Shown here: positions 24,501-35,419 of the stretch, piece after piece
How positions within the stretch are numbered: position 1 is the stretch's first letter
How the letters are laid out: every line of letters begins with the position of its first letter
NCBI RefSeq assembly: GCF_018991925.1
Contig: NW_024756914.1
Span: forward strand, 6,359,217-6,423,216
Length of the DNA: 64,000 nt
Source of the DNA: Homarus americanus
Taxonomy: Eukaryota; Arthropoda; Malacostraca; Decapoda; Nephropidae
Direction of reading: 5' to 3'
Program-made: the position numbers and the translations under genes
The notes under the pieces: model-generated
What the model was told of the DNA's origin: nothing
Database searches by the model: none
What the model saw: the letters and a program-made list of their open reading frames with translations, nothing else

Positions 24501-25467
24501 CGTCTTGTACAGATAGCACCGCATGCAGTACTCCTATCTTAAATGTTAATTAAATGTTTTTCTATTTTTTATGGTTGTGGGAAAATACTTAATATTATTG
24601 TGACTATCGAAGTGTCGTATTGCCTTGTCTTGTTCAGTATCTTGTGCAACTAACACCGTTCATTTTACTACATCTACATCTGGAAGCTTTCGGGGGCGTC
24701 ATATTACTTCACTCTATTGCCTTTTAGGGGGTAGCATCTTTTCTTGGTACACTTCATGCGCTGTTTCCTTTTCTTATGAGGAGAATATTTGGGATTTTCG
24801 TGCATGTCTGTTGGCGTCGCTTTTGCTTGGGTCAGAACTGCTGTGCTCCTATCCCTGGGTAGTCTGGCCTTGTATGGATAATTTTATGAGCCTGTTGCTT
24901 GTCTTACACCCTGTCCCCGCCCTCTGCCTGTTACTTTATAAGGAATCAGTTACAGTATTAAGTAATGATTGTCTCTTCCCGGGATCTGTTCGTAAGCTAA
25001 TCCTCTCAACCCGCCTCCAGTGCTAATTATAATATTATACTGGTATGTGGTAAACGTTGCGTGGTGTCTAGTGCTTTTCTGCCCAACCTTGTTTATGTTG
25101 TTACTTGTATGATATATAAATGTAAGAGTCCAACGCTTAAATAATATGTAAATTTAGATAACTGCAATCCCCAAATTCGTCCGTCCATTAATGTTAGTGT
25201 TAATTCTAGGTGATTTAGTGACATAAGTTATATAATGTTTGACATATATATTATAAAACAGTCAGCTTTGAATGAATATAATTTGATATATTCATTGTAA
25301 TCCAAAACTTCATATAGTCCATTAATACTATATTTAAATGACAAATTTGACGTCTTTTAGAGGACTACCCCAACCTGCAGGCGTACGTGAAGAGGGTAAA
25401 GGAGAGTCTGTGGCCTGACTGGAATCAGTGTGTGGACCAGACCAGACCAGACCCTAACTTCAGCTGA
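21556..25467 (+). CDS. faxc-like: FAXC-like (failed axon connections family) protein, gene C
   Basis: Six coding exons: 21556-21671, 22852-22984, 23570-23766, 23950-24155, 24290-24406 and 25361-25467. They total 876 nt, or 291 aa. The start ATG sits directly on a CCAACAG acceptor. The anchor is residues about 13-31, followed by KMNRRRR. Motifs: DVVVVHCPSPGLF, SPFVMKFLTYLR (the LKLET core of A and B is altered here to MKFLT), CPWMTVNGEGLADSQ, GMGRHTHTQVQ, DLHALSTYLG, LMGEEASEVDC and LWPDWNQCVDQ. Phases match A and B. Intron 1 (1.18 kb) holds a decayed retrotransposon fragment and a CACCA-rich tract. Intron 5 (954 bp) holds an unexplained 133-codon open frame. The sequence resembles B in layout and A in several C-terminal motifs. 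Family role as for gene A; unknown here. Confidence 0.9.
22095..22490 (+). mobile_element. decayed non-LTR retrotransposon 3' fragment in gene C intron 1
   Basis: Patched frames give NVQKRAS, then YPGRLELLQLPSLY, a degenerate RGD-like step and KKLSEQTF. This is the usual order at the end of CR1/jockey-type ORF2. It ends with CTAGGGCTAGACTTTAA, resembling the end of the 19795 copy. Same orientation as gene C; many stops and frameshifts, so inactive. Confidence 0.6.
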
Positions 25468-25836
25468 TACTCCCGCATTCATACTACTACTCCGTGTGCC
25501 CTTATATACCGTAGATGAAATTGAGAGTTAAAAAAAGTTTGGTGTCACAGATGTCGGTATACGCTCGTGGTTTACTCCCTGCTTAGTTTAGGCCAGACAC
25601 TCAGGGCAGCCCAAGAAAATTATAGAAAAGTCTTAATGAAATCCACATGAAACAGTATTATGAACTCTTGACATTTGACGGTGTTATATGATATACCATT
25701 GAATGTTACCGTTTGATGAAATTATATTTTCCTTTCGGTATTAACTACAGTGTCAGGGCTGTTAAACACAATAAGAAGACCTTAATATTTACAAGAAATG
25801 TTTAAGTGATGAGGTTGTTATACGGTGAATATTTGT

Positions 25837-25842
25837 AATAAA
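25837..25842 (+). terminator. AATAAA polyadenylation signal, gene C
   Basis: AATAAA 370 nt after the gene C stop, with a second at 25874-25879. Either would give a normal 3' UTR. Confidence 0.5.
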
Positions 25843-25879
25843 ATCTGCTTGGTATATGTGTTACGGTTCTGTTAATAAA

Positions 25880-27320
25880 CTTTATGAGTCAACGTAAATA
25901 TTTCTCAATCATCTCCTAACATTTCGTTTTGTATAATAATATGTGTTATGGACTAAATATTATATCGATAAACAGAGTAGTTACTTTGTACTTGTCTAGT
26001 TATCTTGACTCTTAATGTACAGTACAGACATCAGCCAGATGAGCGGATATAACAGCTTATGTTTGTACACGATCACCAGTTAAGAACAGTCAACACAAAC
26101 CGATAATGTCTGTGAAATAACAAATGATTCTAAGTATTACCTTTCCGTCCCGTGAAGATTGTTCTATCAAGATTCATTAATAATATACAAGTTCACTAAG
26201 TCAGTTGTAAGTGACAAAGACAAGAGGGTGAAGGGCGCATCTAGCGAGCTCTCGAGTAACATATCGTCAAGTGTTCCCGCTAGAGGTGGGCGTCACTCTC
26301 AAGGGTCGCGACTTATACAGTGTACTGATTCATTAGGCATTGTGTCCCCCGTGAACCCAATCAGTAAACGATATTAATTATGTTTTTCTTTTATTCAATC
26401 CAGAATTATTTTTTTAAGAGATAACGAAGCCTTTTGGAAAACTGATAGTTGTTCCACCACTCCTAAGGGTAATGGGGTACAGGAGTTGGCTGTTGTACAC
26501 GTCCTTATTACTTGTCAACACTTGTTACTGATTGATGCATCTCACGTAGTTGGCATTTCTAAGTTCTTCGTAGATTTCACACACGTTGATTTTTTTATAC
26601 TTACTAGATAATTGTAATATAAATGTGAGGATGAGTTGAGTTTTGTAAATGACGAGCGAGATGACGGGAAGCAGCGGCAGGCACAACTCTGGGATCAAGC
26701 TACCAAAATGGGGGTCCAGCGATGAGTCATGTAGTGAAGTGGACACTGAGGCTATATTATCTTCTTCCTTAACTAGTAGAAGCTTACGGCACAGCAAGTT
26801 ATTGTGTACACGTTTCAGCAATAAGAGTCAAGTATCTTTAATATATTAAGAGGATAGAACTTTATATCTCACGAGTGAAAGGGGAGTGTTGCAAGTTTAT
26901 TCCCTCGTGTTCGTTGCCTTGGAATCGCAGCTTTCGTGAGATCATAAATCCACGACAATCAGAGGGTGTGCTGTTTTGTGCTCACATCGGCAGGATTTTC
27001 CTCTACAGTAAACTCACAACACGAGAACATTTTGCTAGGTCGTTAATTTCAGACGACTGAAGGCTTTTGCAGAGTCGTTTGATCACAACGCTGTTTATTT
27101 TGGTTTCATCTTGTGTTCCGAATACTGGAGACTACGTAGCTATGACCATGACCATGTATGTATTAATGGTTGGTCTGTTTGAGGCCTGTCAAGCTGGCGG
27201 ACATTGTGCAGCAGGGTGGGTGGGGGAGTGTAGGAGGAGTAGGTAGTGCGTGGCCAGAGTGTAGGAGGAGGAGGAGTTGAAGGAGGAGGAGAGTTAACAG
27301 TGATCAGATTCACATGCACG
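25880..27320. other. downstream of gene C; weak coding candidates only
   Basis: Contains the serine-rich frame at 26649 and a frame at 26159-26377; otherwise nothing recognised. Confidence 0.5.
26649..26849 (+). CDS. possible coding ORF or first exon, serine-rich
   Basis: 66 codons beginning MTSEMTGSSGRHNSG, with an in-frame TAA immediately before the ATG. The first 50 residues (IKLPKWGSSDESCSEVDTE and a following Ser/Arg stretch) have the composition of a disordered regulatory region rather than of a repeat. No convincing donor was found before the stop. A second plus-strand frame at 26159-26377 has similar composition. Could be chance. Confidence 0.25.
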   Translation: MTSEMTGSSGRHNSGIKLPKWGSSDESCSEVDTEAILSSSLTSRSLRHSKLLCTRFSNKSQVSLIY

Positions 27321-27322
27321 CA

Positions 27323-27336
27323 CACTCACACACACA

Positions 27337-27367
<31 letters not shown>

Positions 27368-27374
27368 GCGCGCA
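27323..27374. repeat. (CA)n passing into (CG)n
   Basis: About 26 bp of CA followed by about 22 bp of CG, all alternating pyrimidine-purine. Confidence 0.95.
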
Positions 27375-27824
27375 AGGCGAAGCAGACAGTGGAGGACTTG
27401 GTATTGTCCCAGAGTAACCCGAGTTATGACTTGTTACCGGTGTTGGTAAACCTTAACAAGTTTAAGTGTGTATGAAAAGTTCTTGAGGTTGATGATGATA
27501 TGAAGTGTTATTAAGGAAGTCCACGCTGATATTCCTAACCTAACCTAACGTCGTCGTGTGAGTGAAGGGAAGACACTATCTTCGCTTCCGATTTTGTAAT
27601 TTAGAAGTTAGTTTAAGATATTGTGAATTGTGGCCGTTTTGCAACATGCTGAAACTGAAGTAAGAAATGGCTTATCGGTGCCGTAAGTGAAGAGTATTTT
27701 TTCTGTAAAAAGAATGCTGGAAAATTTTACCACTAAAGTATTCTTGAACTCAATGAAACATGTGTGTTAGATTGGAAAGATAAATAAATAAATTACAACT
27801 GTGTGTGTGTGTGTGTACGTACAG

Positions 27825-27952
27825 GTGGAGCAGTTTGCGGTCATCAGTGTGGAGTTGGCAACAATGAGGACACGTCCAGTCTGCCTCACCGGGTGGTCGT
27901 CGGACTTTGTCTCACTACTCCGGCCACCATACGAGGCCACTTCCCCGGCCAG
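27825..27952 (+). CDS. possible coding exon before a GTGACACCC repeat
   Basis: An acceptor (TACGTACAG after a GT tract) and a GT at 27953 bound 128 nt of GC-rich, non-repetitive sequence open in two plus-strand frames (one starts VEQFAVISVELATM). The proposed donor lies within the first unit of a degenerate repeat, which weakens the case. Confidence 0.2.
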
Positions 27953-28290
27953 GTGACACCCATGGCTAAGTAGCACCCGGGTGATACCCGGAGTTAAGTG
28001 TCATTCCCGGCCAAGGAACACCCCTCGGTTAAATAACATTACTTTGTATTGGGACACTTAACCAAATGACACCCTAGTCTCCATGCCATGTGATACCCTT
28101 GACCAAGTGACACCTTATTACCCAGGCAAGATGACACTCTCAGCTAAGTGACACCCCTGGCCAGGTGATACTCAAACAGGTGACGGACTCATCCAGATGA
28201 AACCTCAGGTCGGGTGACAGTCAGTTGATACGCCGGGCTCGATAACACCCTCGGCGAGTGATACCCTTGGCCAGGTGACACTCGACCAGG
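27945..28290. repeat. degenerate GGCCAGGTGACACCC repeat
   Basis: Fifteen or more diverged units of 15-20 bp built on CCAGGTGACACCC, with heavy variation. An old minisatellite. Confidence 0.65.
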
Positions 28291-28371
28291 TGAGTCCTCC
28301 TACCTTAATGCTGCATGTTATTACTACTGGAGTGCCACTACGGTCAGAAGGTAGGCGAACCTTCGTCTGGT

Positions 28372-28474
28372 GTAGTTTCCACAAGCGTGTCATTGCGAGG
28401 TAGAGGTGAATGTCAGGCACTGTTAATTGTTCGTTCTGGCGTCGTTTCAGTGACCCAGGTCTTAAGAGTTATGC
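28372..28474. repeat. dispersed SINE-like repeat, copy 1
   Basis: A gapless alignment with 63391-63495 gives roughly 70-75 percent identity over 100 bp, including TGTTAATTG and the CTGGCG-TTTCAGTG region. No tail or target duplication was recognised. Confidence 0.55.
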
Positions 28475-28704
28475 TTCCTCCTCCTGGGAAAAGTTATGAA
28501 CATTTGATTACCTAATAATGGCGGTACATATAATTTGAAAACGGCTGCCGGAACAATTAACTTTAGTAAGCAATAGCTCATTTAACCCAGGTGTACCTGT
28601 ATGAACTGGGTAATGAGAATGCAGGTGGTTTTATAAGTGGGTAGGTTCCCACGGCCTCCATCACCACTACCCTCACCACTCGTATACAAACATGTTAGAT
28701 CGGC

Positions 28705-28800
28705 GTAAGGGTTTAAGACCGTACTCAGGGGGTTAAACATCGTACTCAAGGGGTTGTTAGTGTACTCAAGTGGTTAAATCATCGTATTCAAAGGGTTAAG
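28705..28800. repeat. degenerate short tandem repeat sharing the CATCGTACTCAAGG core
   Basis: Four to five degenerate units of about 25 bp with GTACTCAAGGGGTTAA-like sequence. CATCGTACTCAAGG at 28738-28751 is identical to the core of the 49.2 kb array. Confidence 0.6.
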
Positions 28801-28971
28801 GTATGATACATAAATAGTGGTCAAAATAACGCCCCAAATGCACATATGAGCCTCTAACATAACTTAATAACAACCCCATTATATGTAGTCCCTGTGGGGA
28901 GAGGGGAGTTAACGTCAGAAATACTTGATAATATGACACGGCTGGCGGGCGTTAGTGCCTCCTGTCCCCGC

Positions 28972-29042
28972 TGACCACAGTACAGTCTGGCCACAGGGCA
29001 GGTTGGCCACAGTGCAGGCTGGCCACAGGATAGGCTAACCAA
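28972..29042. repeat. about 18-bp tandem repeat (GGCCACAG-GCAGGCT)
   Basis: Four units of CTGGCCACAGNGCAGG. Confidence 0.6.
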
Positions 29043-29126
29043 AGTAACCTACCACTTCCTTTGCCTGAACCGATAATTACAGTCATGAATATAACACTGG
29101 TCCGAACCGTTATTACCACAGTGAAG

Positions 29127-29193
29127 AGAGAGAGAGAGAGAGAGAGAGACGCTGTTGGATGGATGGAAAGAGATAATTTTTATAAAACTAAGT

Positions 29194-29234
<41 letters not shown>

Positions 29235-29248
29235 TGTGTGTGTGTGTA
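29127..29248. repeat. (GA)n then (TC)n then (GT)n
   Basis: (GA)n 29127-29150 and (TC)n 29199-29231 are complementary and about 50 bp apart; (GT)n follows to 29248. Confidence 0.9.
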
Positions 29249-29511
29249 GGTCGACATACACACAGAAACATGATCACATACCAGACACAACAGACCCACG
29301 CACATACACGCCCTCCAACACCCTCCCCTTCACTAGCCTGGGTTACCTCTCCCTAAGTAACGTTGCCTCAGAACATGTATTTTGTTATTCACGTTTATTG
29401 TATAACTTTGATCTGTGAACGTAAATTATGTTACATGACCTCGTAGTTAAAGTTTATTGTTGATCTAATGTATTGATTTTATTATTTTCGTTTCTGTATA
29501 GTTATGTTTGC

Positions 29512-29755
29512 TTCTTTCTTTTCTCTTTCCTTCCTTCCTTCTTTCTATTCTCCTTCTTTCCTTCCTTCTTTCTTTTCCCCTTCCTTTTCCTTTCTTTTCT
29601 CCTTCCTTTTTCCTTTCTTTTCCCTTTCCTTTTCCTTTCTTTTCTCCTTCCTTCCTTCTTTCTTTTCCCCTTCCTTTTCCCCTTCCTTTTTCCTTTCTTT
29701 TCTCCTTCCTTTTCCCTTCTTTTCTCCTTCCTTCCTTCCTTCCCTCCTTCTTCAC
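29512..29755. repeat. 244-bp homopyrimidine TTCC/CTTTT tract
   Basis: Almost pure C/T on the plus strand, in TTCCTTCC, TTTCTTTTC and CCTTTTCC blocks with local mirror symmetry. The Lys/Glu/Arg and Phe/Leu/Ser ORFs over it are artefacts. Confidence 0.9.
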
Positions 29756-30014
29756 CAAGGCCTATCTGCCGGTTCTGGTATCTTAATATGGTTACCGCTT
29801 TAAATATCTCGCATACCAAGATACCAGAAGTTCTCCCCCCTTAGTCTCGTCTCGTCCACCTCCAATGTTCTTTTAATTACTTCATAGATAAGGAACGTCT
29901 TGTTAAGGAGAGTTGTGGTTAGTTAATAGGAACGCTAAGAGGTGTGTTAATAAGACGTATTTGACATAGTAACAGATGATACCCTATAACCGAGTACGTC
30001 CCGATTACAAAAAA

Positions 30015-30115
30015 AACCGATATAAGAGCCGTCCCAATAAGGAGTCACTCAATAAGGCTGTAGGTAATTCCAGTAACTAAAGACAGTATAAGAGTCGTCC
30101 CAATAAAGAATGTCT
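30015..30115. repeat. two diverged units with ATAAGAG-CGTCCCAATAA
   Basis: Two units about 75 bp apart sharing TATAAGAG(C/T)CGTCCCAATAA; a third partial copy may be near 30170. Confidence 0.45.
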
Positions 30116-30339
30116 TGAAAAAAGGCTATAGTTATGTTAGTTACACTGTCTCTACGACCCAATAGCCAAGAGTAGTCCCATTAAAAGAGCATCCCGGTGA
30201 CAGTAGGGTGCCCCATAAACAGCACGCGTCCCCACTAAGGCGGGCTGAGGTGTGCCCAGGTGGTGGTCACACTCACCTGTCTCATCAGTAGTCACCAACA
30301 CACGTACCTTGTTCTTTTGACTTGCCGTCCACCATACAC

Positions 30340-32640
30340 CTCCCACCGCCTCTGTCTCTACTCTCCCTACACCTGTTGTCTCTGTCTACCGTCTGTCATT
30401 GTTTATTTACTGTTTCCCTGTTTATTGTGTATATATGACAAAATCCACTAATTGTCTCATGTTAATTTTTACTCCTTCTATTCGCCATTCTCTATCCTAC
30501 TCTCTATTTCTTAATCCATCTCTAACGCCTTCCAGTTACCAACAATCTGTCTATTTATCATCCACAGCACTGTTATCCACCTACTAGTGTATCTTCTCAT
30601 CTATCCCTTCATCCACCCGTTCGACCAAGGCGGCCATCCACGTCTCATAGTGCGCATCGTGTTCACTTTCCCTTCGGCCGCGGTTCTGGAGTTAGTATTT
30701 TTTTTCTCACTCCCCATAAGGCAGCCAGAAGCCGTATGGGCGGACTATAGCATTCTGAGAGTTGTTTTATGTATGGTCAAGACGGCAATGGCTTACACAC
30801 ATATACTGTAAACAATAGCCGTAGCTACACATCTGGCCCTTAACTCACAGACTAAGAAGGATCCCCAGTGATACAGTATCCCATAGGAGATATGTTGTTA
30901 TTTCACAGTTGAGTCTGGATATGTATGTAAATTTTATGGTAATCGAAACGTCTGGATTGTATAATGGAGTGTGATCTGGCCAAAACATCTCCCTTGGGTG
31001 ATGAGTGTGGTGTGTTGCCACTCAAGGGAGACATTTGTGTCAGTTTATCTTATTCGATGAGGTATTGAAACAGCAATGTGCCTTATGAAGTTTGAGATCA
31101 CTGTTTTAATTCGTGGTTTTTTTTAAGTGTGTGTGTGTGGGGGGGGTGGGGGTCCTGGATCTATATTAAACAATCAAAACTCAACGCGACACGGGCAACA
31201 AATAAGACATCTTTCTATCTCACCTTCACCCATAAACTCGGCCTTGACTCCTACACTACTGAGGGTAAATATTGTCACTAAAGTCAATAATCTCAGAGGT
31301 AAACTCCCTTCTACAGCAGCGTGAGACACCTTCCCTGTTGTGGTAATATGGGAGTTGTTTGGAAACGTTCGCGGATGTGACTGAGTGTTGGTATATATTA
31401 TGTTTAATGGTTAAGGTTGACGGGGGTGGCTATTGTACTCGGCTGGCAATTCATTGGTCTTGGCTTGGAAGTCTTATTGAATAGATAATGTGCGATAACC
31501 TGTGTGATTCAGTACATGAGGTATTACCATATCATCATCACTGACTGCCTCGTAAACACACAGATGTAAAGAGGTTCGTGGTTGTCCTCATCCGAATCTT
31601 GACTACAATTTGTGTCATGTGTAAAACAAATAACTGTCTGCACTGTAGCTCTTACGGAATAACTGGGGTAATGGGAGGAGGATAATTCGTAAATTGGAGA
31701 AATGTCATATTTTTGCAAGTGTTCTGTCTGTTTTGTAATATTTTTCCTATAAATCTACACCTGCAGGTAAATAGTCAACAAAACGCATATGTGTTACTGT
31801 AGTGGTAAGGAAACACCGGATCCCATTTTTAATGTTAACTTCCTGGCCTCTAGAACGAGCAGAACATGCAATTAACACCTAATGAGCCATCCTTCAACTG
31901 CATAATGTAGAATCTGTGCTATGACTCACAGAACACCATTTCACATAGTACATATAATTACTTCAGTACCTTCATGAACCACTAACTTACTTATATAAAC
32001 CTTACCACGCCATTACTCACTCCACAAACATCCATTGACTACGAACTATCCACCATCGTCCTTCTTTAAACTATACTGCTTCGCCACCACTCCTCTCCCA
32101 CACCCTGAATTTTAGACAGCGCAGGACTAACAATCGCATACCATTGCACGTTAGTAATTTCGTCTGTTTTCGTTAATTTCAATAATCAGTTGTAATTTAG
32201 TAAACACTTGGTGATAGAATGAACTATTAGAAGCAATATGGGATGATTTAATTGTTGGTTTCTTCTGTCATTAAAATATGTAAATTGTCCGTCTCTATTA
32301 TTTGACTTTTTAAAGAACACTGTTGAGCGTTCACCTAGTATATATTTTTTTTTTACACAGGTAAGTTAATATGATTACATGTATAGCTAACACGATAACT
32401 TAGTTGTTGTTGGTAAAATATTCCCTTGTAGGTATTATCACATTACAACAAACAAAAACAAGCAATGTAAACAAATTTGAATGTAGTTATATGCTGTCAT
32501 AAAGTCAACGGTCGTGTTAAGACTCCATAATGACAAGTGTGTTACCGCAACATTGCCGGCCGCTGCCCTGCTGACTGCCAATGTGTGTGCGTGTCTCCGT
32601 CCGTTCCTCTCTCCCCTTCTCCACACTCCCGTCACTGCAA
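30340..32640. other. no gene seen
   Basis: Mostly unique AT-rich sequence. A possible tiny minus-strand first exon (MVDGKSKEQ) ends at 30308 at a consensus GTACGT; not convincing alone. Confidence 0.5.
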
Positions 32641-33025
32641 CGTGTTTACGAAATCCCTGGATGTTTGCTTTTACTGAGTCCCTTAAGGAAGTTACTCTCT
32701 CAAAGTATCGGTATATACTCTGTAATTTTCTGCACTTAACTGACCAGCAAGTAAGCCGACAAGTAGCAAGGATGATAATTACGTTTTCATGTCCGTTGTG
32801 ACTTGAAATACTTGTACTTGTAGACGGCGTTGTCAAGAACTTCTCAGGGACGGTCATGATGCTTTCTTTATAATTTTATCTACCGTGACTATGAATACAC
32901 TAACGTTCACAAACAATTACAAAGTACATACTGATGTTCTGTCCGTGTGTGACTCCTCAAGGGGACTCGTATAAACACAAACATCAAAGAATCTTGTAAA
33001 CACTGTTGACACGTCGCAGCGTTGG
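32640..33025. repeat. diverged inverted repeat pair
   Basis: About 95 bp at 32640-32735 (plus) resembles 32925-33022 read on the minus strand, at roughly two thirds identity (shared TGTTTAC, GATGTTTG, GAGTCCC, TACT-TGTAATT). The spacer is about 190 bp. Confidence 0.4.
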
Positions 33026-33061
33026 CCCCACTGATCGTTAGTTGGTAGGCATTGTGTTCCC

Positions 33062-33147
33062 TTATAGGTACAGTTGCCAGCAAAAGTCCTCCCACAACTT
33101 GCTACACAGGGCTGTGGGAGAACTTTTGCTGGCAACTGTACCTATAA
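33062..33147. mobile_element. near-perfect palindrome resembling a Tc1/mariner TIR pair
   Basis: Two 35-bp arms (33062-33096 and 33113-33147) match as inverted repeats at 34 of 35 positions, with a 16-bp loop. Inside the arms, TA followed by CAGTTGCCAGCAAAAGTNCT resembles Tc1-family ends. It is either a minimal internally deleted element or a foldback MITE. Confidence 0.55.
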
Positions 33148-33540
33148 TAATAATCCTATATGTAAATTCAATTGACTATATGCTTATTATACTCGAGGTT
33201 TTATACGTGAATGGCAGACAATGTCAAGTTTTAATATATTATTTTTTTTCTTCAGTATCGTCTTAGAATTGAGGTTCTTTTTGCAGTTATTCACATGCAG
33301 ATAAGAAACACTGGAAAGACAGACAGACAAGTTTACTTTCTCTCGAGTACATTAACTTGTACCGGTTTGCTGTCAGTCAGGAATATAAGCTCGACAATTT
33401 CTTGCAGGGGTTTCTAGCGCTTGTGGTCACTCACCGTCCAAGATTATCCCTGTACAGTTGTTAAGTCTTGGTCCGTCTCTTGTAATGATACTCGAAGTGT
33501 AGTCAAGTCTGTAAACATCATCACCACAACTCACTATTAA

Positions 33541-33772
33541 CACCACCGATAACAATACCGCTGATACCAAAACCATCACTATCACCAACACCATCCTGAT
33601 CGCCAACACCAGCACTACTACCAACATCATCACTACCACCAACACCATCACTACCACCAACACCATCACTACCACCAACACCATCCCTACCACCAACACC
33701 ATCACTACCACCAATACCATCCCTACCACCAACACCATCCCTACCACAATCTCCAACACTACTCAAACCATT
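33541..33772. repeat. 18-bp ACCACCAACACCATCACT minisatellite
   Basis: About 12 units; a period divisible by three gives a minus-strand GVGGSDG-type repeat ORF. (CA)n tracts follow at 33772-33844 and (GA)n at 33924-33950. Confidence 0.9.
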
Positions 33773-33924
33773 ACACACACACACACACACACACCCTGCT
33801 ATCACGTCGTCAAACACCATCACCACACACACACACACACACACACGGCCATCAAGGTAGGCGGTAAGTGTCGCGGGTCTGGACTGTGTGAGCGAGTTAA
33901 CAAAAACACCACCAGGGTCGGGCT

Positions 33925-33954
<30 letters not shown>

Positions 33955-33956
<2 letters not shown>

Positions 33957-34960
33957 ACTCGACCACACGCCTCAGTCACTACCTCTGTCTCACTCAGTGT
34001 ACTTCTCACCTGCTTCTTAATAACAGGTGTCACCACGCGCCGGGGAGGAAGTTTATTCCTAGTTTGGTGAAGAAAAAAATTATAAGGGTATAGTTGTAGA
34101 TAATTTTACCCAAGTAAGTGTAGCAGTCGTGGTTGTATATTAATTTTTGGGGGGTAAATTTCGTGACCATTATCTGTTTCATAATGGTTGTGTAATGTAC
34201 GGTAATGTTGCCACACTTTCACTCTACCATGATGCACTCTTAACTGTCCCCCAGCCACAGGCCTGAAAATTGGTTTTGATTGCCAGAAAATTGTGACAGA
34301 AAAACAGATGACTTACGACTTAGTGGAAGTTATGTGAGGAAAATTGTCAGAACTGTCTCAGAGCAGCAACATGTTTACAAGTCGTTAACGTGACAAATAG
34401 TGTGTATTAAAAAATGTGTGTTTATATTCTCGTGTTTGTGGTGAAGTTAGTCACGTGGTTTAGAAAGTGCAGCAGACGATTATAGAGTCAACAGGTGAGT
34501 TTATACTTTATTTTCATTTCACTCACGTAACATACATACTATATCTATACCAGCTTTAGCATTATACGATATGTATTAGCAATAATTATCCATGATTATA
34601 TTATTATAATCCTAAGTTTTCATTTAAGGAACCGTAACTGAAATCAAGTTAGAATCTTATCATTTTAAAAGTTGATTCAGTTTCTCTCATCTATTTAATC
34701 CCCATTTTCTTTACGTATTTATAAGAAGATCCCGTATTTTTTTTTTTACTTAATATGAACCATCAATCATTCGACTTAACATGAGTCACTGTGTTCTGAG
34801 AATTAATAGAAAACAATAGCATTATTTTATGGTGAATGGCGTATGTGGTTGTCCTTATCAGTTGACAAAACAAGAAGCGGCTGACAGCATTGACCATGAT
34901 AACAACTCCTCCCCACCATCTCACACTAACACAAGCTGATAATTCTGCATTCAGCTTAAA
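33955..34960. other. no gene seen
   Basis: Unique sequence. A good donor (CAACAG followed by GTGAGT) lies at 34494 on the plus strand with no coding frame before it. Confidence 0.5.
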
Positions 34961-34968
34961 GGCTAATA

Positions 34969-35315
34969 AAGCTTTAGTTACAGGGTTCATTGAATTGATA
35001 TCTGACAAATCAAGCTTTTATCTGTTTCAAGCTTAAATTAAAGTAATGGTAAAACAAGCCAAGCTTAAGAATCGTATTTTAGGCTTTAATAGTTTGATGT
35101 CTCGTAGTTAAGCTTCAGTCTAGCAGCTCAGATTGTTTCTCAGCATTTCAAGCGTGAAAGATTGATATTTATAGCTCACTTATATTTTATTTCAAGCTTA
35201 AAGAGGTTTGATTTATAGCAGCTACGATTTGTGTGTCAGAGGCTTAATATCAAATTTAAGCTTACATATATCTACCATTATCTTATAGTTTGGGTTATAC
35301 CTCTATTTCAAGCTT
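34969..35315. repeat. AAGCTT-dense degenerate array
   Basis: Eight AAGCTT hexamers at 34969, 35012, 35029, 35061, 35110, 35194, 35258 and 35310, often within TTCAAGCTTAAA. Spacing is irregular (17-84 bp), so this is a decayed tandem array or a motif cluster. It ends against the piggyBac-type MITE. Confidence 0.65.
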
Positions 35316-35413
35316 AACCCTTTCGCTGCGTGTCACGCACTTGCCATTTTATTCTGGCTACCGCCAGACGATTTTATTTAGTTTAGGGTAACTTCCCGCA
35401 GCCAAAGGGTTAA
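35314..35413. mobile_element. piggyBac-type MITE (92 bp) with TTAA target duplication
   Basis: TTAA at 35314-35317 and again at 35410-35413 flank a 92-bp element. Its ends are CCCTTTCGCTGCG and CGCAGCCAAAGGG, inverted repeats with 12 of 13 matching. TTAA duplication and CCYT ends are the signature of the piggyBac superfamily. It has no coding capacity. Confidence 0.7.
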
Positions 35414-35419
35414 GGAGGC

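Noticed and set aside
33521..34036. 171-codon minus-strand ORF with a GVGGSDG repeat
   Set aside because: Produced by an 18-bp minisatellite plus CA and GA tracts.
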